From Eriocheir sinensis (lineage: Eukaryota; Arthropoda; Malacostraca; Decapoda; Varunidae), in NCBI RefSeq assembly GCF_024679095.1, contig NC_066518.1:6041610-6105609 (forward strand): 64,000 nt of DNA. Direction: 5' to 3'. Within the stretch, counting starts at the first letter, position 1. Each line of letters begins with the position of its first letter. This document shows positions 62,600 to 64,000 of this stretch, piece by piece. Under the pieces are notes generated by a model. The model saw only the letters and a list, made by a program, of their open reading frames with translations. It did not search any database and had not been told where the DNA came from. The position numbers and the translations under genes are program-made.

Positions 62600-63362
62600 T
62601 GGGGAGCGCACGCCCCAGGGCGCGTCGTTTCACTCATTCGCCGTCCAACTCCAGGCGGTTCTCCCGAACAAGCTCCCATGCAACTGCCCCGTCCATCCAA
62701 TGTCCCTCCCGGCAGGATCGGACTTGCCCCGCCCACAAGTTACGAGGGCATTCCCTTGGTCTCCTCCACTCAGGATTGTCTCGTACGGTAACAACCCTGT
62801 GTTCAGGATCCGGGAATAACGCCACGTGTCCATATAGCCAGAGTTGGCATTCACGGCCTCGATTCAGTTTCAAGAGTAGACGCTGCTCCGACACAAAGTC
62901 ATTCCAGCGATACCCCATGATCCTGCAAAGGCACTTGGTACCAAAGGCATCGACACGCCTCTCCAAGTCACTATTCAGTGCCAATGTCTCACAGCCAAAT
63001 AGTAAGACAAAGAGCACAAGCGACTTAAAAATTTGAATCTTTGTCCGCCAGCATAAATATCGAAAACGCTTATACTTGTATTGAGCGAGTCCGTTATGTA
63101 CTACACTATCAAGGTATGTGGAGCTTTTGGTGACTTCAACATCCTCACCACATGCATGGACAGACTGAACTGTGTCATCCAGCAAGCCTTCAAATGACTG
63201 GAGATTTGTTTTGGCCCATGAGACCTTCAGTCCCAGAGGCTTTGCCTCCTGCTGTACTTCAAGACCCATCACCAGGGCCTCTAGTGACTCCGCGAGGAGT
63301 ACAGCATCATCAGCAAAAACAAGATCAGTGACCTTGATGCCTGGATAAGTAACGCAGCGCAC
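62600..63362 (-). pseudogene. RTE-like reverse transcriptase C-terminal fragment
   Basis: Open for 242 residues on the minus strand: DLVFADDAVLLAESLEALVM (catalytic FADD), GLKVSWAKTNLQSF, VEVTKSSTYLDSVV, KIQIFKSLVLFVLLFGCETL and LCRIMGYRW. The pattern of FADD, KT, YLGS-like and LLYG-ETW-like blocks suggests the RTE-type group. The N-terminal RT and endonuclease are missing. Confidence 0.75.
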
Positions 63363-63741
63363 TCAACCAACCCAAGCTGTATCTTTCTTTCCTTCTTTTT
63401 TTATTAATCCTTCTCTCCATTGGACGTGCCAAACTCTGAGGACGGGTTGGTGTGCCCTTAACTTTAGTCCTCCCACATATTTGCCTTGTGTGGCGTCTCT
63501 GTAAGGCTGGGAGATGGGAGTCCTGGAGGCTGAGTGATGACGTAGTCGTGTGCTGCGGCTACTATAGTCTGTTCAGAGCATCAAGTTGGTACAAGGTGTG
63601 ACAGATTCCAGAATTCCCATGAGTGCGGCACTGCCAGTTCGACCGCCAATTATCAAATTAGCACTCTCTCCCGGCCTACCCACCCACAACCCACCTGTTT
63701 ATCTCTCTCTCTCCCTCTCAACCCGGGGGAGGGATCTAGGG
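63363..63741. other. No recognised feature
   Basis: No gene or known repeat seen between the RTE-like fragment and the hAT-like end. Confidence 0.4.
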
Positions 63742-63818
63742 CAGTGTTGTCCAAACTGGGGTCCGCGTACCCCTCGGGGTACGCAGCATAGATCAAAGGG
63801 GTACGTGAAAAGACGATG

Positions 63819-63861
<43 letters not shown>

Positions 63862-64000
63862 CAGAAACTTCCCATGTTCTATGAAGGAAAAGAGAGAGGG
63901 AGGGACGGTTGGTTACCTAGGAAGGACGCGTTTTGTACGTGTACGTAAATATAATGTAATGTAATGCAAATATGATATATATAATTGACTTTAGTCAGCC
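63742..64000 (+). mobile_element. Possible hAT-like end, running off the window
   Basis: CAGTGTTGTCCAAACTGGGG and TCCGCGTACCCCTCGGGGTA resemble a hAT-type terminus (CAGTGGTTCCCAAACTGGGG pattern). An AC array (63820-63860) follows. The other end is not in the window. Confidence 0.45.

Overview
This is eukaryotic nuclear DNA. It shows multi-exon genes with GT-AG introns, very dense dinucleotide microsatellites, and stacked relics of non-LTR retrotransposons, tRNA-derived SINEs and cut-and-paste DNA transposons. The retroelement types (Jockey-like, CR1-like with a TTCTTATG tail), TTAGG-like blocks and AC/GA/TA arrays fit an arthropod, and I would guess a decapod crustacean such as a crab. The species is an inference. 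There are no bacterial features and no CRISPR array.

The only host gene family I recognise is an SLC22-type (organic cation/anion transporter-like, major facilitator superfamily) cluster, all on the + strand. Copy 1 (9024-29913) can be joined from 11 exons whose phases all match, giving an open 597-residue protein with WDLVCD, GRR, LPESPRWL and LPETTN signatures. An AATAAA lies 123 bases after its stop. Copy 2 (44963-46292) keeps only exons 1, 10 and 11, yet exon 1 and exon 10 have compatible phases, so a 174-residue short product is possible. Copy 3 (59365 to past 62103) shows exons 1-4 and then no more before the right edge. A separate piece of exon 10 lies downstream of copy 1 and is split by a hAT-like transposon. 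Upstream flanks are duplicated too (about 1271-3185 matches 42913-44830).

Layout: 1-1263 Jockey-like relic; 1271-3185 duplicated flank; 3493-8720 a CR1-like element lying between AC arrays and carrying a 2.3 kb foldback element; 9024-30041 SLC22 copy 1, with introns filled by a 4.6 kb Harbinger-like composite, a SINE split by a CR1 copy, an (ATT)-tailed retroelement, two Jockey-like copies, a second foldback element and a hAT MITE; 30380-32170 orphan exon 10 with a hAT insertion; 33400-41540 retroelement relics around a 327-base TA array; 41795-43605 paired palindromic MITEs; 42913-46421 SLC22 copy 2; 46465-49400 hAT, CR1 and SINE relics; 50090-54250 tandem repeats and purine/pyrimidine arrays; 54255-57641 a Harbinger-like element with a MADF-type protein and a nested hAT transposase relic; 58440-62103 CR1 relic and SLC22 copy 3; 62480-64000 transposon and retroelement ends.

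The most unusual signals are (i) two foldback elements whose inverted ends are arrays of a roughly ten-base repeat around a minisatellite core, flanked by 9-bp and 10-12-bp target duplications; (ii) near identity of the exon 1 block between SLC22 copies 1 and 3 while their exons 2-4 have diverged, suggesting gene conversion; and (iii) splice sites of SLC22 copy 1 that sit directly in GT and AC microsatellites.
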